Positions 33,752 to 41,675 of a stretch of DNA of 54,457 nt are shown piece by piece; the first letter of the stretch is position 1; the number at the start of each line of letters is the position of its first letter. Under the pieces are notes generated by a model. That model made no database searches and was not told the DNA's origin. It saw nothing but the letters and a program-made list of their open reading frames with translations. Source of the DNA: an uncultured Thiohalocapsa sp. (GTDB taxonomy: Bacteria > Pseudomonadota > Gammaproteobacteria > Chromatiales > Chromatiaceae); NCBI RefSeq assembly GCF_913063425.1, contig NZ_CAJXYK010000043.1, forward strand, positions 1-54,457. Direction: 5' to 3'. A program made the translations under genes and the position numbers.

Positions 33752-33774
33752 CCGACCGGTGGTGGCTATGCACC
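33752..33774. promoter_or_regulatory. dyad enhancer-like site between divergent sigma-54 promoters
   Basis: On the minus strand GGTGCATAGCCACCACCGGTCGG matches, with few changes, the site at 36122 (GGTGCATTTGCACC then GCACCGGCCG). It lies between the promoters at 33650 (minus) and 33805 (plus). Confidence 0.5.
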
Positions 33775-33804
33775 AGCACTCAAGACCACAGCCCCGCTGA
33801 GCCC

Positions 33805-33820
33805 CGGCATGCATGTTGCT
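33805..33820 (+). promoter_or_regulatory. predicted sigma-54 promoter for the EF-hand gene
   Basis: CGGCATGCATGTTGCT has GGCAT at -24 and a perfect TTGCT at -12 with exact spacing, 107 bases before 33927. Confidence 0.65.
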
Positions 33821-33926
33821 GCCGGTAACGGCAACGAGCAGTCATCCGGTTGCGCGCAGCAGCGGCAGGAGTACCGCCGAGCCGCAACCGCTGCCGGTCA
33901 ACCATTCACACCCAACGGAGGTCAAC

Positions 33927-34571
33927 ATGCAAGCATCGAGAGCGCTCCGCAGTGCCATCGTCCTCGCCACGCTGGCCGTCGCTGGTGCGGCGGGCGCCGG
34001 CGACCGCGTCGGCCCGGCCGCACTGGCGCCGGCGGTGGGCGGCAGTACAGCAACGGGCCTGCGCGGCACCCTGGTGGAGAACCGCTCCGGCGCCGTCATC
34101 GGCCGCATCGGTGATGTCGTCCGGGGCAGCGACGGCGGTCTGCTCGCCGTCATTCGACCCGGGCAGGTGGCGGCAGATCCAAGCGCCGGCGCCTTGGTGC
34201 CGCTGGTCAACTTCACCGAACGGGACGGCCACCTCCGGGCCACCACAGGCCACACGGCGCAGTCCGTCGCCGCCGCCCGTGAGCGTACCGCCGTGGAGAC
34301 CTCGCCCGTGCCGGGGGACATCCGCCTGAGTGCGCTCGCCGAGGGCGGAAGCCTGGAGGAGATGGCCGACCGCACCCCCGAGCCCCTGCCCTTCAGCGAT
34401 CTTGACCTGGATCACGACGGCGTGCTCAGCACCAGCGAGGCCCATGCGAGCATGCACATCGGCGATCGCTGGCGCTCCCTCGATGTCAACGGTGACGGTG
34501 TCCTGGACCGCTCCGAGGTGAGCGTGCTGTACGGGGACGCGCCGCCGACGGCGGAGGAGGCCGACCGCTGA
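33927..34571 (+). CDS. exported PRC-barrel-like and EF-hand protein
   Basis: A 214-residue protein with ATG at 33927 and GGAGG upstream. A signal peptide (residues 1-24, ending AGAAGAG) precedes a PRC-barrel-like segment (GTLVENRSGAVIGRIGDVV, then LLAVIRPGQVA), a polar linker, and two EF-hand loops near the end: DLDHDGVLSTSE and DVNGDGVLDRSE, both with all calcium ligands. Probably a periplasmic calcium-binding protein. Which enzyme or structure it serves is unknown. It is divergent from the activator operon with a shared dyad between the promoters. Confidence 0.8.
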   Translation: MQASRALRSAIVLATLAVAGAAGAGDRVGPAALAPAVGGSTATGLRGTLVENRSGAVIGRIGDVVRGSDGGLLAVIRPGQVAADPSAGALVPLVNFTERDGHLRATTGHTAQSVAAARERTAVETSPVPGDIRLSALAEGGSLEEMADRTPEPLPFSDLDLDHDGVLSTSEAHASMHIGDRWRSLDVNGDGVLDRSEVSVLYGDAPPTAEEADR

Positions 34572-34592
34572 TGCGCGCCGACGCAGATGAAT

Positions 34593-34609
34593 CCCGCGAC
34601 AGGGGCAAG
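34593..34609. promoter_or_regulatory. half dyad enhancer-like site
   Basis: On the minus strand CTTGCCCCTGTCGCGGG differs at only a few positions from the left half of the site at 9596 (TTTGCCCCAGTCGCCGG). It is 49 bases upstream of the weak promoter at 34658. Confidence 0.4.
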
Positions 34610-34657
34610 CCGGCTCGGGTCGGCCGCACTCTGCCCGCAGGTGCGGGCATCCGCCAA

Positions 34658-34673
34658 TGGGGCCAGTGCTGCG
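34658..34673 (+). promoter_or_regulatory. weak predicted sigma-54 promoter
   Basis: TGGGGCCAGTGCTGCG has the GG-N10-GC spacing but a CTGCG -12 box. It is supported mainly by the dyad half site just upstream. The start of the next gene is 147 bases away. Confidence 0.35.
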
Positions 34674-34819
34674 ACGGGCGATGCCGCACTGCCGACGCCC
34701 GCAGCCGTGTACGCCCCGCAACGGACTACGCTCAAAGGTAGGACGCTGACGCCGCCGCGTCGTCCAGCTGCCTGCGCCAGGGCGGCAACGGCGCGGCCAA
34801 CGTACGAACGGAGGTCATC

Positions 34820-35065
34820 ATGCTGCTGAAAGATCACGACACGGGCAAGCTGGTCGAGGTGCTCTCCCTGGGCGATCTCTACAGCCCCCGGCACGAGCGC
34901 GTCGCCGGGCGCCTGCACTACGGCGAGGAGGCGCAGGACCCCGCCTACTTCGAGAAGGCCAAGCTCAGGTTCGCCTCCGGCGAGCCGCTGCCGCGCTGCT
35001 GGACGGACCCGCACTATCGCGATGCCGAGGTGGAAGCCGCGCATCATCACGGCAAAGCCGCCTAA
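34820..35065 (+). CDS. conserved small hypothetical protein
   Basis: An 81-residue protein with ATG at 34820 and GGAGG upstream. The sequence MLLKDHDTGKLVEVLSLGDLY, GRLHYGEEAQDPAYFEKAKLRFASGEPLPRCW broken by variable residues, and DPHYRD is conserved among proteobacterial hypotheticals, sometimes loosely labelled acetyltransferase although it is far too short for that fold. No function is known to me. Its stop codon TAA is the first three bases of the palindromic element at 35063, so an insertion may have set its end. Confidence 0.75.
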   Translation: MLLKDHDTGKLVEVLSLGDLYSPRHERVAGRLHYGEEAQDPAYFEKAKLRFASGEPLPRCWTDPHYRDAEVEAAHHHGKAA

Positions 35066-35205
35066 GGAGAAACCGGTTCTTGGGACCTCCTGCCCGGGAA
35101 TCGGATCGGAGCCCGGAAGCGCGCTTTCCGGGTTCCTTCAGTTATCGCGGCTTACGCCGCTGAAAACGCCAAGGCGTCCTGCCCCGCACGGGAAACGCCG
35201 AGCAC
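35063..35205 (+). repeat. palindromic element A (sister of 50676)
   Basis: TAAGGAGA opens both this element and the one at 50676. Two hairpins are shared: a GGAGCCCGGAA arm (35108-35118) pairs with TTCCGGGTTCC (35126-35136), and GCGGC-TTAC-GCCGC lies at 35147-35160. TCCTGCCC occurs at both flanks (35088 and 35177). The first hairpin could end transcription of the gene at 34820. Confidence 0.6.
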
Positions 35206-35300
35206 TTGCGCGTTTACCCGACGCGACGACCGTCACCAAAGCGACACGCAGAGGCACCGCGCCCGCAGGCGGACGCAGGCGCGGGCTCGACAACGGCGCA

Positions 35301-35316
35301 TTGCATGGCGCTTGCA
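35301..35316 (+). promoter_or_regulatory. weak sigma-54-like site before the DUF502 gene
   Basis: TTGCATGGCGCTTGCA has a perfect TTGCA at -12, but TG replaces the essential GG at -24. It is 35 bases before 35351 and may be a decayed or non-functional promoter. Confidence 0.25.
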
Positions 35317-35350
35317 TACCTGCCTGCGTCCCCGACCCGAGGAGCCCCGG

Positions 35351-36070
35351 ATGTCGCCACGCCTGAATCCCACTGACCTGCTGACCCGGCTTCGCAACCT
35401 GTTTCTTCAGGGCATTGCGCTGCTGGCGCCCCTGGTCCTGACCATCGCGCTCATCGTCTGGCTGGCCCGGTCGGTGGAGCTGGTGGTGGGCGCCGTGCTG
35501 AAGCAGGTGCTGCCGCCGGACTGGTATGTGCCGGGCCTGGGTCTCGCGGTGGGGGTGGTACTGACGCTGGCGCTGGGGCTGCTCGCGAACCTGTTCCTGG
35601 TGCGCTGGCTGGTGAACCTGATGGAGCGGGTGCTGGATCGCATCCCGCTGGTCAAAAGCCTGTTCCAGGGCCTGAAGGACGTCTCGCGCTTCTTCGCGCA
35701 AAGCGGCGATCGCCAGCTGGGCCGGCCGGTGAGCGTCGCCCTGCCCCTGGGCGATGCGGAAGTGCGGCTGGTGGGCTTCGTCATGCAGGAGCGCGCCCGC
35801 CTGCCCGGCGACGGTCACGACGACGACGGGGGCCGGCCCATGGCTGTCTACCTGCCCATGAGCTATCAGGTGGGCGGCTACACCCTCTACCTCGACCCGG
35901 CGCGGGTGACACCCCTGCACGTGGGCACGGAGCAGGCCCTGCGCGCCGTGCTGACCGGCGGCGCGCTCACCGACGGGCAGGCTGCGGGCTCGGACGCGAA
36001 CGCAGACGCAGACGCGGCTCCCGACGCAGGGCAGCAGCCGGCGCCGCACACAGCCACACCCCGCAGCTGA
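35351..36070 (+). CDS. DUF502 family membrane protein
   Basis: A 239-residue protein with ATG at 35351 and GAGG upstream. Two N-terminal helices (LFLQGIALLAPLVLTIALIVWLA and LGLAVGVVLTLALGLLANLFLV) are followed by a beta-rich soluble domain with IPLVKSLFQGLKDVSRFF, VRLVGFVMQE, and VYLPMSYQVGGYTLYLDPARVTPL. These are the usual DUF502 landmarks. Bacterial function is unknown; plant homologues (COV proteins) act in trafficking. The alanine/aspartate-rich C-terminal tail is not conserved. Confidence 0.85.
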   Translation: MSPRLNPTDLLTRLRNLFLQGIALLAPLVLTIALIVWLARSVELVVGAVLKQVLPPDWYVPGLGLAVGVVLTLALGLLANLFLVRWLVNLMERVLDRIPLVKSLFQGLKDVSRFFAQSGDRQLGRPVSVALPLGDAEVRLVGFVMQERARLPGDGHDDDGGRPMAVYLPMSYQVGGYTLYLDPARVTPLHVGTEQALRAVLTGGALTDGQAAGSDANADADAAPDAGQQPAPHTATPRS

Positions 36071-36088
36071 GAGCCGCTCGTCGGCATC

Positions 36089-36150
36089 GGTGGATTTGCC
36101 CCGCCCATCAGGGGTCGCGCCGGTGCATTTGCACCAGCACCGGCCGCAGC
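36089..36150. promoter_or_regulatory. tandem dyad enhancer-like sites before the RND genes
   Basis: Two copies: GGTGGATTTGCCCC followed by GGGGTCGCG (36089-36119), and GGTGCATTTGCACC followed by GCACCGGCCG (36122-36146). They lie 50-110 bases before the predicted sigma-54 promoter at 36200, the right distance for activator binding. Confidence 0.55.
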
Positions 36151-36199
36151 CGAGCGCCGGACGCTCAGCCGTACGGCGACGCGGCGGCGCATGACGACC

Positions 36200-36215
36200 C
36201 GGCACGGCTATTGCG
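36200..36215 (+). promoter_or_regulatory. predicted sigma-54 promoter for the RND operon
   Basis: CGGCACGGCTATTGCG has GGCAC at -24 and TTGC at -12 with exact spacing, 40 bases before the adaptor start. Tandem dyads lie directly upstream. Confidence 0.65.
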
Positions 36216-36254
36216 GCGTTATGCGGGCGATCCTGCTGTGAAGACGTCTCTCCC

Positions 36255-37475
36255 ATGCCCGCCAACCCCGCCGCCAACCGCCAGTCGCATCAGGGCAGCG
36301 CCCGCCTGCTCGTGGTCGCCCTGCTGCTGGCGCTCGCCGCACTGCTCGTCGCCGGCTGGGTCTACCGGGCAGAGCTTGCGGCGCTCATCGCCGGCGGCGG
36401 GGCGGATCAGGGCGGCGGTCGCCCGCCGCCTTTGGTGGAGACGGCGCCGGTGCGCGAGCGCCGGGTGGAGCAGCGGATCAGCGCCACCGGTACCCTCATC
36501 GCCCCGGAGGCGGTGACGGTCACCGCCCGCACCCGAGGCCGCGTCGCCCGGGTGCTGTTCGAGGAGGGCGACCGCGTGGCCGCCGGCGCGCCCCTGCTGC
36601 GGCTTGCGCGCGAGCGCGCTGCGGCCCGGGTGGACGAGGCCAAAGCACAGCTCGACGAGCAGCGCCGGGACCTCGCCCGGCTGCGGGAGCTGCGCGCGCA
36701 GGACTTCGTCTCCGCCACGGAGCTGGAGCAGGCGGAGGCGGCCGCTGAATCCGCCGCGGCGGCGCTGGCAGTGGCCGAGGAAGACCTGGATGACCGGGTA
36801 CTGAAGGCACCCTTCGCCGGCATCATCGGCCGCCGCCTGGTGAGCCCGGGGGCGCTGCTGGAGCCTGGCACGCCGGTGGCGGACCTGCGCCGTAACGACC
36901 CGCTGGACCTGCTGCTGGACGTGCCGGAGACCGCCCTGGGCCGCGTCACCCTCGGCCAGCGCGTCACGGGCACGACGCCGGCCTACCCCGATCGAGCCTT
37001 TCGTGGCGAGGTGACCTTCGTCGGCACCCGGGTATCCCGGGACACCCGCACCCTGCCGCTGGAGGCGACCTTTCCAAACCCGGACGGCGCGCTCAAGCCC
37101 GGCATGTTCCTGCAGGCGGCGCTGGTCACCGGCACCCAGATCCTGCTGACGGTCCCGGAGGCCGCGGTCATCGCCCGCGGGCCGACGCAGCACCTCTATG
37201 TGCTCGATGCAGCCGCCGGCGGTGATCACGCGGCCGAAGACGCGCAGGCAGAAGCTCCCGGCGCACGCCCCGAGACCGCCGGCGAGCCTGCGGCGCACGG
37301 CGCCGACCGGCAGCCGACGAAGGTCCGCCGCCGCAGCGTGCAGACGGGGCTGCGCCGGTCCGGCTGGGTGGCCATCACTGACGGTGTCAGTGCCGGCGAG
37401 CAGGTGGTCACTGCCGGGCTGCAGGGCCTGCGCGATGGCGCTGCCGTGCGCACCGGCGGGCGGGCCGGGCGGTGA
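36255..37475 (+). CDS. RND efflux periplasmic adaptor (membrane fusion protein)
   Basis: A 406-residue protein with ATG at 36255. One N-terminal helix (LLVVALLLALAALLVAGWVY) anchors it, followed by a lipoyl/barrel region (ISATGTLIAPEAVTV, RGRVARVLFEEGDRV), a helical hairpin with LDEQRRDLARLRELRAQDFVS, then VLKAPFAGIIGRRLVSPGALL. A 40-residue alanine-rich insertion (about 320-355) interrupts the membrane-proximal domain. It links the inner-membrane RND pump to an outer-membrane channel, and no channel gene is in the window. The stop overlaps the pump's GTG start. Confidence 0.9.
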   Translation: MPANPAANRQSHQGSARLLVVALLLALAALLVAGWVYRAELAALIAGGGADQGGGRPPPLVETAPVRERRVEQRISATGTLIAPEAVTVTARTRGRVARVLFEEGDRVAAGAPLLRLARERAAARVDEAKAQLDEQRRDLARLRELRAQDFVSATELEQAEAAAESAAAALAVAEEDLDDRVLKAPFAGIIGRRLVSPGALLEPGTPVADLRRNDPLDLLLDVPETALGRVTLGQRVTGTTPAYPDRAFRGEVTFVGTRVSRDTRTLPLEATFPNPDGALKPGMFLQAALVTGTQILLTVPEAAVIARGPTQHLYVLDAAAGGDHAAEDAQAEAPGARPETAGEPAAHGADRQPTKVRRRSVQTGLRRSGWVAITDGVSAGEQVVTAGLQGLRDGAAVRTGGRAGR

Positions 37476-40400
37476 GCCTCACCCGCCTCGCCGTCACCCG
37501 CCCCGTCACTGCGACGGTGCTGTCGCTGCTGATCGTGGTCATCGGCACCGCGGCGGTGCTGAGCCTGCCCGTGCGCGAGTATCCGGACATCGACGACCCG
37601 ACCATCACGGCGACGGTGATCTATCCGGGCGCCTCGGCGGCCGTCGTGGAGCGGGAGGTGACCGAGCCCATCGAGGAGGCGGTCAGCGGCATCGACGGCG
37701 TGCGCCAGATCCGCGCAAGCTCCCGCGACGGGCGCGCGCGCATCGAGGTGGAATTCCTGCTGAGCCGCGACCTGGACCTGGCCGCGGCGGACGTGCGCGA
37801 CCGCATCTCCCGGGTGCGCAACCAGCTGCCGGATCAGGCCGAAGACCCGGAGATTGCCCAACGCTCCCTGCGCGGGCAGGTGGTGATGTGGATCGTGCTC
37901 ACCAGCGAGACCCTGAGCCGCCTTGAGCTCTCGGACCTGGGCGACCGGGTGCTGGTGGACCCGCTCTCCACCGTGCCCGGCGTGGCGCAGGTGCTGTTCG
38001 GCGGCGAGCGCCGCTATGCCATGCGCATCCACCTGGACCTGGACCGCCTCGCCGCCCGCGGGCTCACGGTGCTGGACATCGAGCAGGCCCTGCGCGCCCG
38101 CAACCTGGAGCTGCCGGCGGGGCGGCTGGTGGGCGCGGACCGTGAGCTGACGCTGCGCACCATGACGCAGCTGAAGGACCCCGCCGAGTACCGGGACCTC
38201 ATCATCGCCGACCGCGACGGTACCGAGGTCCGACTCGCCGATGTCGCGGAGATCGAGTACGGCCCCGAGTCCTATCGCACCGCGGTGCGCCTGGACGGCG
38301 AGGACGCCGTGGGCCTCGGCATCGTGCGCCAATCGGGCTCCAACCTCGTGGCCATCTCGCATGCCGTGCGCGCGAAGCTCGCCGAGCTCGACCCGCGTAT
38401 CCCGGACGCCGTCAGCATCACCATCCCCTACGATGCCGCCACCTTCGTCGAGGCGTCCATCCGCCAGATCGTGCTGACGCTGCTCATGACCATCGGCCTG
38501 GTGATCGCCGTGGTGTTTCTGGCCCTCGGCTCCTGGCGGGCGACCCTGGTGCCGGCGGCCACCATACCGGCCTCGGTGATCGGCGCCTTCATCCTGCTCT
38601 ACGCGCTCGGCTTCTCCATCAATGTGCTGACCCTGCTGGCGCTGATCCTGGCCATCGGCATGCTGGTGGACGACGCCATCGTCGTCGGCGAGAACGTCTT
38701 CCGCTACTCGGAGCAGGGCAAGCCGCGGCTGCTGGCCGCGGACCTGGGCGCCGGCGAGGTGGCCTTCGCCGTTGTCGCCACCACCACGGTGCTGCTCGCC
38801 GTCATCACCCCGCTCGGCTTCCTCACCGGCGATGCCGGGCGGCTGTTCGGCGAGTTTGCGGCGGGCCTCGGCGGGGCCCTGGCGCTGTCCAGCCTGGTGG
38901 CACTCACCGCCGGCGTCACCGTCGCCTCCAAGCTGGTGGACGCCGAGCGCATCCGCGCCAATCCCTTCCACGCCCGGGTCAGCGGCTTCTTCGACGGCGT
39001 CGCCGGTGGCTATCAGGGGCTGCTGCGGGGCGTTCTGCGCTGGCGCTGGCTGGTGCTGCTGCTGGCGGTGGCGCTGGTGGCGGGCACCGTCTGGCTGTAC
39101 CGGGAGCTGCCGCGGGAGTTTGCGCCGCGGGAGGACCGGGGCGCGGTGTTCATCCCGGTGGCGGCACCGGAGGGGTCGACGCTCAAGTACATGACCGAGG
39201 TGCTGGAGGACATCGAGTCCAAGCTCCTGCCGCTCACGGGTCCGGACGGACCGGCACGCCATGTCATCGCCCTGGTGGCGCCGCGCAGCGCGGGCCAGGG
39301 ACCCGTCAACTCCGGCATCGTGATCCTGAAGCTCAAGCCCTGGGGCGAGCGCGAGCAGAGCCAGTTCGCCGTCACCCGGCAGATCCTGCCCCTGCTCGCC
39401 GGCGTCACCGGAGCCCAGGCCTTCGCCATCAACCCGCCCAGCATCGGCGGCGGCTTCGAGCAGCCCATCCAGATGGCCATCACCGGTGCCCGCCTCGACG
39501 AGGCCCATGCCGTCGCGCAACAGGCGCTGGCCAAGGCCCGCGAGCTGCCGGGCATCGCCCAGGCGCGGCTCGACTACCAGCCCACCAATCCGCAGCTGCG
39601 CATCCGTGTGCGCCGGGACCGTGCCGCGGCGCTCGGCATCTCCGTGGCGGACATCGGCCGTACGCTGCAGATCCTGATGGGCGGCGAGGACATCACGGAC
39701 TTCTCCCTGGACGCCGAGACTTATGAGGTCATGGTCCGTGCCCGCCCGCAGGACCGCGCCGCGCCGGAAGACCTGGACCGGGTGCAGCTGCGCACCGAGG
39801 ACGGTGACCTCGTGGCCCTGTCCGGGCTGATCGAGACGGAGCTGGTGGGCCGCGCCGCTGAGCGCCGCCGCGTGGACCGGCTGCCGGCGGTAACGCTGAA
39901 GGCCTCACTCGCGAGCGGCTATGCGCTGGGCGATGTAGTCGAGCGCCTGGGCGCCGCCACCCGCCCGCTGCTGCCCGCGGATATGCAGGTCCGATGGCTC
40001 GCCGCGAGCCAGGACTACCAGCGCCAGGGCCGGGCCTTCCAGCTCGCCTTCGGCCTGGCCATGATCATCGTCTTCCTGGTGCTGGCGGCGCAGTTCGAGA
40101 GCTTCGTCCAGCCCCTGGTGCTGCTGGCGGGCGTCCCGCTCGCCCTGTTCGGGGCGCTGGCGGCCCTCGCCCTCGGCGGCGGCAGCATCAACATCTACAG
40201 CCAGATCGGCTTCATCCTCGCCATCGGCATCATGGCCAAGAACGCCATCATCCTGGTGGAGTTCATCAACCAGCTGCGCGACCGCGGCGAGGACTTCCGC
40301 GCCGCCGTGGAAAAAGGCGCCCGGGTGCGCTTTCGTCCCATCCTGATGACCTCCATCGCCACCCTCTTCGGCGCCCTCCCCCTCGCGCTGGCCTTCGGCC

Positions 40401-40573
40401 CCGGCGCCGAGACCCGCCGCATCATTGGCCTGACCATCCTCGGCGGCGTCGTCGCCGCCACCCTGCTGACCCTGTTCCTGGTGCCCGTGCTGTATCTGCT
40501 GCTGGCGCGGCGCACCCGCCCACGGGCGGCGCTGGCGCAGGAGCTGGCGGCGCAGCGCAGCGAGGCCGGGTGA
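37472..40573 (+). CDS. RND multidrug efflux permease
   Basis: A 1033-residue protein with GTG at 37472 overlapping the adaptor stop (GTGA). Twelve-helix HAE1-type pump: N-terminal LTRLAVTRPVTATVLSLLIVV; PVREYPDIDDPTITATVIYPGA; the proton-relay aspartates in LAIGMLVDDAIVVGENVFR; and the C-terminal repeat GIMAKNAIILVEFINQLRDRG with RFRPILMTSIATLFGALPLAL. Exports toxic compounds using the proton gradient. The predicted sigma-54 promoter and dyads before the operon tie it to the stress regulon. Substrates cannot be read from sequence. Confidence 0.93.
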   Translation: MSLTRLAVTRPVTATVLSLLIVVIGTAAVLSLPVREYPDIDDPTITATVIYPGASAAVVEREVTEPIEEAVSGIDGVRQIRASSRDGRARIEVEFLLSRDLDLAAADVRDRISRVRNQLPDQAEDPEIAQRSLRGQVVMWIVLTSETLSRLELSDLGDRVLVDPLSTVPGVAQVLFGGERRYAMRIHLDLDRLAARGLTVLDIEQALRARNLELPAGRLVGADRELTLRTMTQLKDPAEYRDLIIADRDGTEVRLADVAEIEYGPESYRTAVRLDGEDAVGLGIVRQSGSNLVAISHAVRAKLAELDPRIPDAVSITIPYDAATFVEASIRQIVLTLLMTIGLVIAVVFLALGSWRATLVPAATIPASVIGAFILLYALGFSINVLTLLALILAIGMLVDDAIVVGENVFRYSEQGKPRLLAADLGAGEVAFAVVATTTVLLAVITPLGFLTGDAGRLFGEFAAGLGGALALSSLVALTAGVTVASKLVDAERIRANPFHARVSGFFDGVAGGYQGLLRGVLRWRWLVLLLAVALVAGTVWLYRELPREFAPREDRGAVFIPVAAPEGSTLKYMTEVLEDIESKLLPLTGPDGPARHVIALVAPRSAGQGPVNSGIVILKLKPWGEREQSQFAVTRQILPLLAGVTGAQAFAINPPSIGGGFEQPIQMAITGARLDEAHAVAQQALAKARELPGIAQARLDYQPTNPQLRIRVRRDRAAALGISVADIGRTLQILMGGEDITDFSLDAETYEVMVRARPQDRAAPEDLDRVQLRTEDGDLVALSGLIETELVGRAAERRRVDRLPAVTLKASLASGYALGDVVERLGAATRPLLPADMQVRWLAASQDYQRQGRAFQLAFGLAMIIVFLVLAAQFESFVQPLVLLAGVPLALFGALAALALGGGSINIYSQIGFILAIGIMAKNAIILVEFINQLRDRGEDFRAAVEKGARVRFRPILMTSIATLFGALPLALAFGPGAETRRIIGLTILGGVVAATLLTLFLVPVLYLLLARRTRPRAALAQELAAQRSEAG

Positions 40574-40699
40574 CAAGTGCACAGCGCCCTGCGCCTGGGC
40601 TCGGACGGGACCCTATCGGCGCAGCTGCTCGAAGTGGATCGGGGTAACGTCCTCGTCACGACCCGTCCCATCATTCCGATCCGTGCGCCGGGAACTGCC

Positions 40700-40873
40700 A
40701 TGACACATGCGGACCTCGGCTGCCAACGCCTCCAGCAACTGCCGGACTCCGTCGCAGCAGAGGTGCTGGATGCTGTGCTGTACCTGGAGCAGAAACAGCG
40801 TCCTGGCGGGGACGCGCCGGAGCGCCGCCCAGGCAGTGCCAAGGACCAGGTATGGACGGCCTGTCTGGGCTGA
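40700..40873 (+). CDS. DUF2281-like antitoxin, orphan
   Basis: A 57-residue protein with ATG at 40700. LQQLPDSVAAEVLDAVLYLEQKQ followed by ERRPGSAKDQV fits the short DUF2281 antitoxins (LPESLQ.EVL.F.EFL..K then G.AKG). The frame continues upstream to 40577 but that part is unlike the family. No toxin gene follows; a palindrome-flanked scar starts at 40937. It may be a remnant of a VapC-type pair, still possibly expressed. Confidence 0.5.
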   Translation: MTHADLGCQRLQQLPDSVAAEVLDAVLYLEQKQRPGGDAPERRPGSAKDQVWTACLG

Positions 40874-40936
40874 GTTGATGTGGCGCACCGGGATTCACAG
40901 TGAGCCGGTCAGCAGCTTGACGACGCTGAGCGCGTA

Positions 40937-41185
40937 TTTAAACCTAGAAAGAGCAGTTGACCGCTTCAAAGCACATGCAAATGCCTGAGCCTCGCGGACT
41001 TCGGGAGTACTTTTCGCGCCACCATCCGGGTGAACGCCGCTACGGCCGCCATGGCACGCCCCGCGCGGCGCCTGGCTGCGTTACAACTCCTCGGAATAGA
41101 ACAACTATTCCTCGTCGTTGTGCCTTGCCAGGCACCCCGCGGGACGCACCCTGACGACCGTCCAACCGCTCCTTCTAGGTTAAAG
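40937..41185. mobile_element. 250-bp element with inverted ends (MITE-like)
   Basis: TTTAAACCTAGAAAGAGC (40937-40954), continuing AGTTGACCG, is mirrored near 41155-41185, which reads GGTTGGACGG preceded by CTTTAACCTAGAAGGAGC on the opposite strand. That is about 25 matching bases. The interior has no coding frame of note. It looks like a non-autonomous insertion or an internally deleted IS. I do not recognise the family. Confidence 0.5.
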
Positions 41186-41675
41186 GACTCTGCCCCTTTG
41201 AGCAGGGTCGAGGATCTTGCGCTATCCTTGCCCAGACATTAACTGCCGCCGCCGACGGCGGCATACGACCAATGGACGAAACCGCTCCGGCGTTAAGGCG
41301 CGGGCGCCGAATACAGCGCGCCCAGCATGCCGCCGAAACCGTTGCAGGCGTTGGAGATGGCGAAGCTCAGGGGGCAAGGCGTGCCTTGGGCCGTGCGCTT
41401 GTGGGGCGGGCGCTCTGTGTCTGGACGACCCGAGCCAACAAGTCGTCCAAGAAGCAATCGGGAGCAAAAACGACCAGCCGCCGCCCGGTCAGCGGCTCAC
41501 AGCAGCTCACTCGTTGCCTTGCAGGTGCATTCCTACTCCCTGAAGGAGATCGTTGAGATACGGCAATGGAAGGCTTTTGCGTCCTGATTGACGATCGCGC
41601 AACAAACACATTCAACGTTAATCTTCCAGCGAGCACCCAATTTTTTTGATTACCGAGAATCAAGAACAAGCCTTC
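41186..41675. other. 490 bases without a supportable gene
   Basis: There is a 7-bp hairpin GCCGCCG-CCGA-CGGCGGC at 41245-41262. Short open frames exist on both strands, and the minus-strand one reading SFAISNACNGFGGMLGALYS may be the tail of a lost gene. Otherwise it appears to be degraded DNA next to the insertion scar. Confidence 0.35.

Noticed and set aside
34593-34673. A strong sigma-54 promoter before the gene at 34820
   Set aside because: The -12 box is CTGCG rather than TTGC. Kept only as a weak candidate because of the half dyad upstream.
37226-39520. A 764-residue open frame on the minus strand
   Set aside because: Antisense to the RND adaptor and pump. It is a by-product of high GC with no recognisable domain.
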